From contig DAJR01000058.1 of assembly GCA_002496385.1 (NCBI GenBank), forward strand, positions 175 through 20,984: a DNA stretch of 20,810 bases, given 5' to 3'. The DNA comes from Methanomassiliicoccales archaeon UBA147 (GTDB lineage Archaea > Thermoplasmatota > Thermoplasmata > SG8-5). The notes beneath the pieces were generated by a model. That model saw only the letters and a program-made list of their open reading frames with translations. It did not search any database and had not been told where the DNA came from. Both the position numbers and the translations under genes were made by a program. Shown here piece after piece: positions 1 through 7,071 of the stretch (position 1 is the first letter of the stretch; each line of letters starts with the position of its first letter).

Positions 1-1
1 A

Positions 2-865
2 GCGGCCGCGATGTCGCTCGAAGCCCTGAAGGCCAACATGGGGCCTTACAACCCGAAGCTCCTGGATGCCAGGGGATTCCCCGGAGGCGTCAGGAGCGCC
101 AAGTCAATCAAGATGCTCATCGCGGGCGGCGATCTTGCGGAGAAGCGTTTGAAGATCAAGGTCCAGGATGCCTATTCCATGCGTTCGACTCCCCAGGTCA
201 TCGGCAGCGCCCACGATGCGCTGACGTATGCCAGAAAGCAGATCGAGACCGAGATGAACGGCGTCGGGGACAACCCGGTCTTCTTCCCTGATGAGGATTT
301 GCAGATTTCCGGAGCCAATTTCCAGGGCACTCCGATTTCGGTGCCGATGGACCTTGCCGGCATGGTGATAACAATGGTCTGCGTGCTCTCCGAGCGACGC
401 ATGAACCGGCTGAACAACCCGGCGCTGTCCGAGGGATTGCCGCCGTTCCTCACCAAGGGCGCAGGCATGTTCTCGGGGATGATGCTCAGCCAGTACACCG
501 CGGACATGCAGATAACCGAGGCCAGGATACTCTCTGCCCCTGCAAGCGTCCTGTCGATTCCCGCTGCCGCCGACCAGGAGGATTTCGTCTCCATGGGCAT
601 GAACACGGCAATCAAGAACATGCAGATACTGGACAATGCCTACGGGATACTGGGCATCGAGCTCATGGCTGCCGCCCAGGCGCTCGATTTCAGGGACTTC
701 AAGTTCGGCAAGGGCACCGAGAAGGCCAGGAAGGTCATCAGGAAACATGTGAAATTCCTCGACGTGGACCGCCCCCTGTACGTCGACCATACGGCCATGA
801 AAGCGCTGGTCAAGAGCTGCGAGATACTCCTAGAGGTCGAGAAGGAAGTCGGTAGCCTCGGCTGA
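2..865 (+). CDS. hutH: Histidine/aromatic amino acid ammonia-lyase, C-terminal part (5' end outside window)
   Basis: The reading frame is open from base 2, so the start lies upstream; about 287 C-terminal residues of a roughly 500-residue enzyme are visible. The family removes ammonia from histidine (giving urocanate) or from an aromatic amino acid, using an MIO cofactor formed from Ala-Ser-Gly. That Ala-Ser-Gly segment would be in the missing N-terminal part. Visible family signatures are VQDAYSMRSTPQVIG (compare the QDxYSxRCxPQVxG of HutH), GVGDNPVFF and SGANFQG, which carry active-site Tyr/Arg, Asn and Phe equivalents, followed by a long helical C-terminus. HutH usually has Cys where this protein has Ser in the YSMRS stretch, so substrate identity (His, Phe, Tyr) is not certain. 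No other hut gene is visible in the window. The gene ends with TGA at 863-865, and a separate promoter follows for the next gene. Confidence 0.9.
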   Translation, partial: AAAMSLEALKANMGPYNPKLLDARGFPGGVRSAKSIKMLIAGGDLAEKRLKIKVQDAYSMRSTPQVIGSAHDALTYARKQIETEMNGVGDNPVFFPDEDLQISGANFQGTPISVPMDLAGMVITMVCVLSERRMNRLNNPALSEGLPPFLTKGAGMFSGMMLSQYTADMQITEARILSAPASVLSIPAAADQEDFVSMGMNTAIKNMQILDNAYGILGIELMAAAQALDFRDFKFGKGTEKARKVIRKHVKFLDVDRPLYVDHTAMKALVKSCEILLEVEKEVGSLG

Positions 866-871
866 ATTTTA

Positions 872-880
872 TTTTAAATA
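872..880 (+). promoter_or_regulatory. TATA box of the PKD/beta-helix surface protein gene
   Basis: TTTTAAATA lies about 37-45 bases upstream of the ATG at 917. Transcription starting about 25 bases downstream would leave a short leader that contains the purine-rich GGAAGAGG at 903-910 as a ribosome-binding site. Confidence 0.5.
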
Positions 881-916
881 GGCCATTACGTTCTTCTTCC
901 ATGGAAGAGGCATGAG

Positions 917-2935
917 ATGAGGTTGAGAGCCATCCTTGGTTTGGGCATTGCATCGGCGCTATTGATGTCAATCATCATGGGAATCGGTTCCCGTGGCTCG
1001 TTGCCGGAGGGCGATTTTCCGCAATACACGCTGCACCCGCCCATCAGGATAGACAGCAATGCGGGATTCACCCCGGCCAACGGGGTCACGGGCGGTTCCG
1101 GGACCGAGGCAGACCCATGGGCCATCGAGGGCTGGAACATCACGGGCGCGGCTCACGGCTTCTGCATCTACATCGGCAACACCACCGAGCATTTCGAAAT
1201 AAGGGACTGCAGGGCGCACCATGCCTCCGGCAATTTCGTGGCATATTATTATACTGAATCGGGAATAATATTTTACAATGTCAGCAACGGGAGCGTGGTC
1301 GGAACAGTCATTGACTCGAACGATTTTGACGGAATCTGCCTTTACGGTTCCGACCGTTGCACGATTTCGGGGAACTCGGTTTCCGGGAACGAGTACGGCA
1401 TCACAGTGATGGACTTCTCTGAAAACAACACCGTCGCGGGAAATGATGTGCGCTCGAACGAGTATTACGGCATCAACTTGATTCAGTCAGGCTGGAACAT
1501 TGTGGATGGCAACACTGTCAATGGCACGTTCGGAAACGGCATCTGCATCTCGGAAGGCGCAGGCAATCATGTGGGGAACAACACAATAACGGGCTGTGAG
1601 AACGGGATTGATGTCTGGGACTCGGTCCGAAACAATATAGCAGGAAACCTGGCCGTCGGAAATGTGAACGGGATATACCTGGAATACGCGAGCCAGAACC
1701 GCATCGTGAACAACAATGCCTCGGCCAATACGGAATTCGGGATCAGGCTGGCCACTTCCGGAGGCAATACAATATTTCACAATACATTGAAAAACAACAC
1801 GCTCGGCCAGGCCCGCGACGGGAGCGGGGGCAATGCCTGGGACAACGGGTATCCGTCCGGGGGGAACCATTGGGGCGGTTACTCGGGGCTGGATGCCAAC
1901 AGGGACGGGTTCGGAGATGTGCCGTATCTGGACATCCTTGGGAACATGGGCGCGAGGGACAGGTACCCGCTCATCCAGGCCTGGTTCCCGGACATTACGG
2001 CCCCGGCTGCGGATGCCGGCCCCGATGCGGCCGTGGACGAGGATGTGCCGACTGCATTCAACGGGACAGCCAGCCATGACAACGTGGGCATCGTGGATTA
2101 TTCATGGACATTCCTCAGCGGGGGCGAGAATGTGACCCTGGCAGGCATGTGCCCCATTCATAATTTCACCGAGCCGGGCGTTTACTCAGTGACCCTGTAT
2201 GTAAAGGATTCGGCGGGGAATCAGGGTCTGGACACACTTTCGGTGGCAGTGAAGGACGTGACACCGCCGGAAGCCGATGCCGGCCCCGACTTGACCGTAT
2301 GCCTGGAAGGCCATTGTGATTTCAACGGCTCGGCCAGCGCTGACAATGTGGGAATTGCCGAGTATGCCTGGACCTTCAATGACGGCTTCGCCGACATCAT
2401 TCTTTCTGGGGTGCTGCAGTCACATCATTTCCTGCTGGCCGGCTCATATCCGGTGACCCTGGAGGTGAAGGATTCCTCGGGACTTGCGGATTCGGACACA
2501 ATGCTGGTCACGGTGATGCCTGACACGCAGCCGCCCGTCGCCGATGCCGGTCCAGACCAGACCGTCGTGCTCTCGGAGAGCGTGAGATTCAACGGCACAG
2601 GGAGCACTGATGACTTCGGCATATCAAATCACACATGGAATCTCACGTGCAACGGCACAGCCTGGCTGCTCTACGGCCCCGAACCGGCGCATACCTTTTG
2701 GGAGCCGGGCAATCACACGGTCACACTGACTGTGACGGACGCGGCAGGCAACCGAGGCACCGACACCATGACTGTGAGCGTTATGAGCCCGACCAATGAT
2801 TCCGATAATTCCAGCACGGACGACATCCTAGACAGCGAATCCGGGCATTTCGTTTGGGCTGCGGCCGGGGGAATCGTGGCAGTAGCGGCAATCATCCTCG
2901 TTGCAATAATGATATTGCGCATCAGGAGAAAATAA
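917..2935 (+). CDS. Secreted/membrane-anchored NosD-like beta-helix protein with three PKD domains
   Basis: A 672-residue surface protein. Residues 1-28 look like a signal peptide (MRLR followed by a hydrophobic stretch). Residues about 40-340 are a NosD/CASH-type parallel beta-helix: repeated short turns rich in N-G-I, N-N-T and G-N, beginning with WAIEGWNITG and an IYIGNTTEHFEIRDC stretch typical of archaeal NosD-type proteins. Three PKD domains follow, starting near residues 359, 447 and 536, each opening with a PxADAGPD motif and containing an FNG(T/S) turn and a YxWTF-like strand. The end, about residues 645-668, is one hydrophobic helix followed by RIRRK, a C-terminal membrane anchor with cytoplasmic positive charges. 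The start was chosen because the upstream ATGs at 901 and 912 run into stops at once and GGAAGAGG precedes 917. Beta-helix proteins of this kind often bind or cleave polysaccharide; no catalytic residues can be assigned, so a surface adhesion or glycan role is inference. Confidence 0.88.
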   Translation: MRLRAILGLGIASALLMSIIMGIGSRGSLPEGDFPQYTLHPPIRIDSNAGFTPANGVTGGSGTEADPWAIEGWNITGAAHGFCIYIGNTTEHFEIRDCRAHHASGNFVAYYYTESGIIFYNVSNGSVVGTVIDSNDFDGICLYGSDRCTISGNSVSGNEYGITVMDFSENNTVAGNDVRSNEYYGINLIQSGWNIVDGNTVNGTFGNGICISEGAGNHVGNNTITGCENGIDVWDSVRNNIAGNLAVGNVNGIYLEYASQNRIVNNNASANTEFGIRLATSGGNTIFHNTLKNNTLGQARDGSGGNAWDNGYPSGGNHWGGYSGLDANRDGFGDVPYLDILGNMGARDRYPLIQAWFPDITAPAADAGPDAAVDEDVPTAFNGTASHDNVGIVDYSWTFLSGGENVTLAGMCPIHNFTEPGVYSVTLYVKDSAGNQGLDTLSVAVKDVTPPEADAGPDLTVCLEGHCDFNGSASADNVGIAEYAWTFNDGFADIILSGVLQSHHFLLAGSYPVTLEVKDSSGLADSDTMLVTVMPDTQPPVADAGPDQTVVLSESVRFNGTGSTDDFGISNHTWNLTCNGTAWLLYGPEPAHTFWEPGNHTVTLTVTDAAGNRGTDTMTVSVMSPTNDSDNSSTDDILDSESGHFVWAAAGGIVAVAAIILVAIMILRIRRK

Positions 2936-2956
2936 TTATTAATTATATATAAATTA
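2936..2956. terminator. AT-rich intergenic spacer between convergent genes, probable shared termination zone
   Basis: Only about 20 bases separate the stop of the PKD protein from the stop of the TauE-like gene on the other strand. The stretch is almost purely A/T with runs of T on both strands, which suits archaeal oligo-T termination. No hairpin is evident. Confidence 0.35.
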
Positions 2957-3781
2957 TTAAATTAATCTCTCGGCCGCCATCACGACAGCTACCAGCACGG
3001 TGAGGACGAGGAAAGTCAGCTTGATATGCTTGCCTGTGAGCTTGGCTATTCCGGCCTTGGTGCCCAGGAACGCGCCGACAAAGCAGGTCGGGGCCAGAAT
3101 GAGCAGTTGCTCCGCCATCTCCAGGTCCATATTCCCCGAGCCCCCGGTAAGGTAGATCGCAATGCCCACGGCCGTGGTCGGGACTATCGTGGCGGCGGAG
3201 GTTCCCACGGCAAGCTTGATGTGCCTGCAGAGGAGGTATATCAGAATCGGGACCATGATGGCCCCCCCGCCGATCCCGAAGGCGCCGGAGAGGAAGCCGC
3301 CGAACACTGCCACTCCCATGGAAGTCAGCAGATATGGGGTGCACATCCTCGAATCATCGTCGCGGTCCGGCCTGAGGCCCCTGTACAGATCATAGGTCAT
3401 CCAGACTGAGAGACCGACTATCACGGACAGGAAAAGCCACATGAAGGTCTCCTCGCTAATGCTCAGATTGAACATCGTCCCCAGGACAGCGCCGGAGCAT
3501 GCCCCTATGGAGAGCAATCCGGCCAATCTCATATCGACATTCCCGGCCTTCCTGTGCTGGTAGAGCGCCGCCAGCGAGCCCGCGAACACCAGGCACAGAG
3601 AAGCCGCGACCGCCGAATCCTTGCCCAGGCCGCCCAGCATTATCAGGGCGGGCACATACATTATCCCGCCGCCCAGGCCCAGGTTCGAGTAGAGGGCTGC
3701 CACCGTGAATGCGACCACCGCCAGAATGACGAAAGTAACCGGCTCCATCGGCATGGGAAATATGCTAATGGGTAATAACAT
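2957..3781 (-). CDS. TauE/SafE family permease (putative sulfite/organosulfonate exporter)
   Basis: A 274-residue polytopic membrane protein with about eight hydrophobic helices. The first half carries the family's glycine-rich signature NLGLGGGIMYVPAL, and the second half repeats it as GAFGIGGGAIMVPIL, the internal duplication characteristic of TauE/SafE (DUF81). Members export sulfite, sulfoacetate or other small anions, or have unknown substrates; no neighbour fixes the substrate here. The ATG at 3781 overlaps the TAA of ftsY by one base (TAATG), so translation may be coupled to ftsY. Internal ATGs at 3754 and 3748 (MPMEPVTF) are also possible starts and would trim a short N-terminal tail. 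Family assignment is firm, the transported molecule unknown. Confidence 0.87.
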   Translation of the reverse strand: MLLPISIFPMPMEPVTFVILAVVAFTVAALYSNLGLGGGIMYVPALIMLGGLGKDSAVAASLCLVFAGSLAALYQHRKAGNVDMRLAGLLSIGACSGAVLGTMFNLSISEETFMWLFLSVIVGLSVWMTYDLYRGLRPDRDDDSRMCTPYLLTSMGVAVFGGFLSGAFGIGGGAIMVPILIYLLCRHIKLAVGTSAATIVPTTAVGIAIYLTGGSGNMDLEMAEQLLILAPTCFVGAFLGTKAGIAKLTGKHIKLTFLVLTVLVAVVMAAERLI

Positions 3782-4707
3782 TATTCAAAAATCCTGTCTA
3801 TCATCCATTTGGCATCGAATACCGCGAACTCGCCGTATTCCTGGCCCGTGCTTACGAAAATGATCGGCTTCCCGACCGCATGGGCAATCGATAGTGCCGC
3901 CCCGCCCTTCGCGTCGGCGTCTATCTTGGTGAGGATGACAGCATCGATGCCCACAGCCTCGTTGAACTTCCTGGCCTGCTCCACTGCATCGTTCCCCGCG
4001 AGGGAATCGCCGACGAAGACTACCATGTCGGGCTGGGCTATCCGCTTCACCTTTTTCATCTCGTCCATCAGGTTTGCATTTGTCTGCATACGGCCGGCCG
4101 TGTCGATCAGGACGACGTCCTTGTGCCTGGCCTTGGCATGCTCGATGGCGTCATATGCCACTGCCGCAGAATCTGCGCCCGCCTGGTGCTTGATTATCTT
4201 TGCGCCCAGCTTCTCGGAGTGGATGGTCAGCTGCTCGATCGCCCCCGCGCGGAATGTATCGCCGGCTGCCAGAACAACAGTCCTCTTCTTTGACATCAGC
4301 CTGTGCGCGATCTTGGCGATGGCGGTCGTCTTTCCCGTGCCGTTCACGCCAACGAACATCAGAACTACCGGCTTCTCATGCTTTTCAATGTAATCGTCAA
4401 AATTCAGCGGGGAGGCCTCCAGGACCTTCTGCAGCGAGGATTTAATTGCATGGTCCACCGCCTGCTGGAAATCGGCGCTGCGCTTGACGCGCTTGCCGAG
4501 AAGCTCGGCCTTCAGCTGGGATTTGAGCACCTCGATGACTTCGACCGCCACATCGGATTCCATGAGCCCGACCTCGAGGTTCCACAGCATCTCGTCCAGC
4601 TTGGATTCCTTTATCTCTTTGCCGCTCTCATCTGAAATGGCATCGTCGGAAACTGCCTCGGCTTCTTTATTCATTTTTGAGAACATGCCTTTTAGAAACT
4701 TGAACAT
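3781..4707 (-). CDS. ftsY: Signal recognition particle receptor FtsY (SRP GTPase)
   Basis: A 308-residue SRP receptor. It docks the SRP-ribosome complex at the membrane and, by reciprocal GTP hydrolysis with SRP54, releases the signal sequence to the translocon. An acidic N-terminal segment (residues 13-37) and a helical N domain precede the G domain. GTPase motifs are all present: P-loop GVNGTGKTT at 120-128, DTFRAGAIEQL at 150-160 (insertion-box region), DTAGR at 202-206, TKID at 260-263 and the closing GxxFVSTGQ. The gene follows prefoldin alpha with an 8-base gap and ends overlapping the TauE-like gene, so it is in the middle of the eL20-pfdA-ftsY-permease run. The eL20 - prefoldin alpha - FtsY order is widespread in archaea. 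Confidence 0.97.
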   Translation of the reverse strand: MFKFLKGMFSKMNKEAEAVSDDAISDESGKEIKESKLDEMLWNLEVGLMESDVAVEVIEVLKSQLKAELLGKRVKRSADFQQAVDHAIKSSLQKVLEASPLNFDDYIEKHEKPVVLMFVGVNGTGKTTAIAKIAHRLMSKKRTVVLAAGDTFRAGAIEQLTIHSEKLGAKIIKHQAGADSAAVAYDAIEHAKARHKDVVLIDTAGRMQTNANLMDEMKKVKRIAQPDMVVFVGDSLAGNDAVEQARKFNEAVGIDAVILTKIDADAKGGAALSIAHAVGKPIIFVSTGQEYGEFAVFDAKWMIDRIFE

Positions 4708-4715
4708 CGGACCAC

Positions 4716-5144
4716 CTATTTAGCGCGGTTCGCTTCCATCTGCTCGTACACTTCCTCAAGGATGGCGCTGAGGTCATTCGCCCTGGCCTCGGCCTTGGCC
4801 AACTTCCCGGAGAGCTCGTTCTGGGCATTCTTAATCTCTTCCAGCTGCCTGTCCAGCCTCTCTATGATGGCTTCGAATTTCTGCCCGACCGCAAGGTTCG
4901 AGCCGATGCTGGCTATAGCCTTGCTCGTGTTCCCCAGGGTGGCATGCACCCAGCAATTCGCGCCGATGGGGACCAGTATATCATCTCCCTCTTTCTTGTC
5001 CTTCAGTTCCTCGAGCGCTCCCTTGGCGCGGGAATACTCCTCAAGCGTGATATGGATAAATTCGCCCTGCTTGTGCATGTTGTCAAGCTGGGCGCGCAGC
5101 AGCTCCATCTCCTGGGTAGCCGCCATGATCTCCTGCTCGTTCAT
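4716..5144 (-). CDS. pfdA: Prefoldin alpha subunit (GimC)
   Basis: A 142-residue chaperone subunit. Archaeal prefoldin is an alpha2-beta4 hexamer that captures unfolded polypeptides with coiled-coil tentacles and passes them to the thermosome. The sequence has an N-terminal coiled coil (heptad-like LLRAQLDNMHKQGEFI), a central beta-hairpin region with the conserved ILVPIGANCWVHATL, and a C-terminal coiled coil (IERLDRQLEEIKNAQ onwards). The ATG at 5144 was chosen because it lies one base after the TAG of the eL20 gene (TAGGATG). An in-frame GTG at 5156 would add MDSR and overlap eL20 by 11 bases, and cannot be excluded. Confidence 0.93.
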   Translation of the reverse strand: MNEQEIMAATQEMELLRAQLDNMHKQGEFIHITLEEYSRAKGALEELKDKKEGDDILVPIGANCWVHATLGNTSKAIASIGSNLAVGQKFEAIIERLDRQLEEIKNAQNELSGKLAKAEARANDLSAILEEVYEQMEANRAK

Positions 5145-5145
5145 C

Positions 5146-5373
5146 CTACTGTCCACCCAGCTTGAAGCTGATAATGCTATCGGTCACTTCGTCGGGCTTG
5201 AGTTCCTTTACATCGGTGATATGGATGTCGTAGCGCTTGACCTTGTGCTTGCTGCCAAGGTCCGAAAGTATGAACTCCTCTGCGCCTTTCTTGTCGTTGG
5301 ACAGGACTTCCTTGGTGAAACTCTGGGACAACCTGCCCATCTTGAAACTGCCAGTTACTTTGAAAGCCTTCAT
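5146..5373 (-). CDS. rpl18a: Large-subunit ribosomal protein eL20 (L18Ae/LX family)
   Basis: A 75-residue protein matching archaeal LX/eL20 in size and pattern: MKAFKVTGSFKMG at the start, a basic middle, and HKVKRYDIHITDVKEL near the end. It is a component of the archaeal 50S subunit. It is first in a probable operon with prefoldin alpha and ftsY. The usual upstream archaeal partners (eL39, eL31, eIF6) are not here; the divergent tRNA-Gly gene occupies that side instead. The start has AGGTG seven bases upstream. Confidence 0.93.
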   Translation of the reverse strand: MKAFKVTGSFKMGRLSQSFTKEVLSNDKKGAEEFILSDLGSKHKVKRYDIHITDVKELKPDEVTDSIISFKLGGQ

Positions 5374-5405
5374 TTTTACACCTGAGGGGCTGAAAAGGTG
5401 GTTGG

Positions 5406-5412
5406 TAATAAA
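5406..5412 (-). promoter_or_regulatory. TATA box for the eL20-pfdA-ftsY operon
   Basis: On the minus strand the bases read TTTATTA, 33-39 bases upstream of the eL20 ATG (5373). A start of transcription about 25 bases downstream leaves a leader of around ten bases carrying AGGTG. Confidence 0.5.
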
Positions 5413-5443
5413 GATTGCCGTGTGACATCATTGCCGAAAAGGA

Positions 5444-5450
5444 TTTAATA
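5444..5450 (+). promoter_or_regulatory. TATA box for tRNA-Gly
   Basis: TTTAATA lies 28-34 bases before the first base of the tRNA, the standard archaeal box A spacing. It is back to back with the eL20 promoter. Confidence 0.55.
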
Positions 5451-5477
5451 CCCGCCATGATTCAGCATTGAAACCAA

Positions 5478-5670
5478 GCGGGCGTAGTGTAGCCTGGTAT
5501 CACTCTAGCTTGCCAAGCTAGTAACTCGGGTTCAAACCGAAGACGAATGGCAATCAAAAACAAAATCATTCGTCGAGGCGCGGACGGGTCGCGAAGCGAT
5601 TCGACCAGCGTCCTCAATGAGCTGTGCTCGTTGAGGATTTACCTCTTCGTGGAAAATCCCGGCGCCCGCA
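5478..5670 (+). tRNA. tRNA-Gly (anticodon GCC) interrupted by a T-loop intron
   Basis: Exon 1 is 5478-5536. Acceptor strand GCGGGCG is 5478-5484, the D arm is 5487-5503, the anticodon arm is 5505-5521 with a perfect CTAGC/GCTAG stem, anticodon GCC is 5512-5514, and then comes T-stem strand TCGGG followed by TTCAAA. The next bases (CCGAAG) do not complete the T-arm. Exactly the missing part, T-CCCGG-CGCCCGC-A, is found at 5657-5670: CCCGG closes the T-stem with TCGGG (one G-U pair), CGCCCGC pairs fully with GCGGGCG, and A is the discriminator. Joining 5536 to 5657 gives a normal cloverleaf with the 7-base loop TTCAAAT. CCA is not encoded. Without splicing the gene would lack its whole 3' acceptor strand, so it is either an intron-containing gene or a broken one. 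The BHB-like fold supports splicing. Confidence 0.85.
5537..5656 (+). other. Putative tRNA intron at position 59/60 (T-loop), ~120 nt
   Basis: The ends can form a relaxed bulge-helix-bulge. CGAAG (5538-5542) pairs with CTTCG (5545-5549 read at 5645-5649 on the 3' side) as the inner intron helix. Exon TTC (5531-5533) pairs with GAA (5652-5654), and the T-stem is the outer helix. This leaves three-base bulges containing the junctions A-A/C (5535-5537) and A-A/T (5655-5657). The fourth pair of the central helix is imperfect. Inside the intron are further hairpins: GACGAATG/CATTCGTC (5542-5549 with 5566-5573), GGTCG/CGACC (around 5587-5606) and CCTCAA/TTGAGG (around 5612-5637). Direct AAA bases at both junctions allow sliding by up to three bases. 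There is no homing endonuclease reading frame. Confidence 0.65.
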
Positions 5671-5821
5671 CCTTTTCCTTACCGTCGATTCATAATTGTT
5701 CTCATGAAAAGGTGCTCCAAAATGATTCCATACGCCTAATACTTCAATTCCATTAAGCAGGGAGACGCATTAGGCTGGCGCAGAAGTTTGGGGTACCGGC
5801 GTTTATTGCCAAACTTCTGCA

Positions 5822-5835
5822 TCCCGGCGCCCGCA
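5822..5835 (+). repeat. Second copy of the tRNA-Gly 3' exon (14 nt)
   Basis: TCCCGGCGCCCGCA is identical to exon 2 at 5657-5670. It is immediately preceded by a perfect 12-bp hairpin (GCAGAAGTTTGG with CCAAACTTCTGC, ending at 5820) and followed by T-rich sequence and a CCGCAC/GTGCGG hairpin. No 5' tRNA half or GGGTTC T-arm is adjacent, and no sequence before it can pair with exon 1 TTCA as copy 1 does. Confidence 0.9.
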
Positions 5836-5956
5836 CTTATTTCATTTATTTATTAGATACGTGCGGTCGCCTGCGACGAATTTAATATTCATTGACAAAG
5901 TAAATTCGCCTCACTCGCATCGATGTTGGGTGTCTGCCATGGAGCTACGATGCTCG

Positions 5957-5970
5957 TCCCGGCGCCCGCA
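5957..5970 (+). repeat. Third copy of the tRNA-Gly 3' exon (14 nt)
   Basis: This is again TCCCGGCGCCCGCA. It is preceded by a hairpin region (GCATCG at about 5918 with CGATGC at about 5949) and followed by TCTTTTCTTTTC. The sequence after it aligns without gaps to the sequence after copy 1. Confidence 0.9.
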
Positions 5971-6090
5971 TCTTTTCTTTTCTGTCGATCAGTTACTGCA
6001 GTCAGGAAATGGTGTTAATGTCTGTTGGGATACGCCCATATTCCTCCAGTTACCATGCGCTAAAGAATCCAAGCCACGCGGTTTGAGCCT

Positions 6091-7029
6091 TCACCCCACA
6101 ATCCCGCCCACGATGGCCCCGAGCACATCGTTCACCATCGCCCTCCTCCACTCACCCTCCAGGGCCTCCAGCGCCCCTGAGACCTCCATGGTTCGGACAA
6201 GTGCCCCCGCCCTCTCCATCAGGATGATGGGCGGCAGAGTGCCCAGGGGTGAAATGTAGACCGAGGGGATGCCCAGGACCGCGGCCTCCTTGGCCATTGT
6301 CGCGCCCTCGCCCAGATATCCCGAGGAAAGTGCCAGCAGGGAATGCGCGTCCTCAGGCTTCCGGACAGCAATGCAGCCCTCCGGGACCTCCTCGCCCGAC
6401 TCGTTGCACATGACGACCTGGCCCTTTGCCGAAAGCGCCTTGACCAGCTCCCTCTTCCGCTCGGGAGAAAGCCCCCTGACCCCCGAGTCATGATGCGCCG
6501 TCCAGCCTATGAACCTGACCACGAAGTACTTTCCGCTGAGCCCGTGCCTGGCCAAAACGCCCCTGTCCGGAGTAAAGGGATGCAGATAGGCCATCTCCTT
6601 GCAGCCAGGATATGTCGTTTGGTTCGCGAACATCCCCTTCAGGCATTCGGGGGTGATGACCTTGGTCGCTTGGGCCACCGATATCCTGTTGACAAATGGC
6701 GTGCCCGGAGTGTCCGTGAAAAGGATGCTGGACTTCCCGAGGGAATGCGCCGCCCTGGCCACGTAGGGGTTGTGTACCCCCACAAGCCTGTCCGCGCCGA
6801 AAGCCTCTGCAGTGTCAGCCACGAACTTTGTCGCCTTGAAGAGGTTCAGGGGTCGCCAGCCGTCCGGCCTTGTCTCGAAAGGAATCTTGTAGGCGTCAAG
6901 CAGCCGCAAGGTGACATCCTTGTCACGCGCGGTGATTTTCACCGAGTGCCCGCGCCTCTCCAGCTCCCAAATCGCGTTCTTGAAGAAGTGCACGTGCGCC
7001 GGATGGCCCATGTCGATAAGGATCTTCAT
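6091..7029 (-). CDS. DUF354 family predicted glycosyltransferase
   Basis: A 312-residue protein of the DUF354 (COG1817) group, a GT-B-like fold related to MurG and UDP-GlcNAc 2-epimerase-type enzymes and common in archaea. The N-terminus MKILIDMGHPAHVHFFKN is the family hallmark, a Rossmann strand followed by the GHPAHVHFF loop. LVGVHNPYVARAAHSLGKSSILFTDTP is in the first domain. The second domain contains FIGWTAHHDSG and a late YLGEGATMAKEAAVLGIPSVYI, the usual GEGxTxxxEAAxLGxPxV nucleotide-sugar-binding stretch. The real acceptor and donor are unknown. The ATG at 7029 was preferred because the family starts exactly there and TATTATACC lies about 27 bases upstream, making the mRNA leaderless; in-frame ATG 7038 would add three residues. 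Everything further upstream in the open frame is repeat sequence, not coding. Confidence 0.88.
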   Translation of the reverse strand: MKILIDMGHPAHVHFFKNAIWELERRGHSVKITARDKDVTLRLLDAYKIPFETRPDGWRPLNLFKATKFVADTAEAFGADRLVGVHNPYVARAAHSLGKSSILFTDTPGTPFVNRISVAQATKVITPECLKGMFANQTTYPGCKEMAYLHPFTPDRGVLARHGLSGKYFVVRFIGWTAHHDSGVRGLSPERKRELVKALSAKGQVVMCNESGEEVPEGCIAVRKPEDAHSLLALSSGYLGEGATMAKEAAVLGIPSVYISPLGTLPPIILMERAGALVRTMEVSGALEALEGEWRRAMVNDVLGAIVGGIVG

Positions 7030-7071
7030 CGCTTGCATTATCCACATTCCGGTATAATAGGGTTTGCGCAA
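6983..7071 (-). repeat. Promoter/start-codon unit F0 (functional copy, 5' end of the glycosyltransferase gene)
   Basis: This segment spans the first 16 codons of the glycosyltransferase plus its TATA box. It recurs twice downstream on the + axis (7301-7396 and from 7624), each time separated by a copy of the structured repeat. It is the only one of the three units joined to a full coding region. Confidence 0.75.
7052..7060 (-). promoter_or_regulatory. TATA box of the glycosyltransferase gene
   Basis: On the minus strand CTATTATAC is centred about 27 bases upstream of the ATG at 7029, which predicts a leaderless transcript. The same box is conserved in the two duplicated promoter units at about 7371-7378 and 7670-7677. 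Confidence 0.55.

Larger units (their letters stand above)
5671..6090. other. Gene-free, hairpin-rich region between tRNA-Gly and the glycosyltransferase
   Basis: No credible protein gene is present. Inverted repeats seen: GCACCTTTTC (5668-5677) with GAAAAGGTGC (5706-5715); GCCTAAT (5734) with ATTAGGC (5768); the 12-bp GCAGAAGTTTGG/CCAAACTTCTGC before exon copy 2; and CGAATTTA/TAAATTCG (about 5877-5908). The segments after exon copies 1 and 3 (5671-5736 and 5971-6036) look homologous, about two thirds identical over the first 44 bases and in register up to a shared ATACGCC. Tandem duplication of 'tRNA 3' end plus downstream terminator' followed by divergence is the simplest reading. Confidence 0.6.

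Noticed and set aside
104..790. Long open frames on the minus strand across the ammonia-lyase gene (and similar long antisense frames elsewhere)
   Set aside because: They are opposite-strand shadows of a GC-rich gene with clear family motifs; their translations have unnatural composition and no start signals.
5478..5970. Array of three separate tRNA genes
   Set aside because: Only one 5' half (D-arm and anticodon arm) exists. Copies 2 and 3 have just the last 14 nucleotides.
5478..5970. Integrated virus or plasmid at the tRNA-Gly gene
   Set aside because: No integrase, replication or other element genes lie between the 14-nt copies; spacers are only about 120-150 bp. Kept only as a possible origin of the scars.
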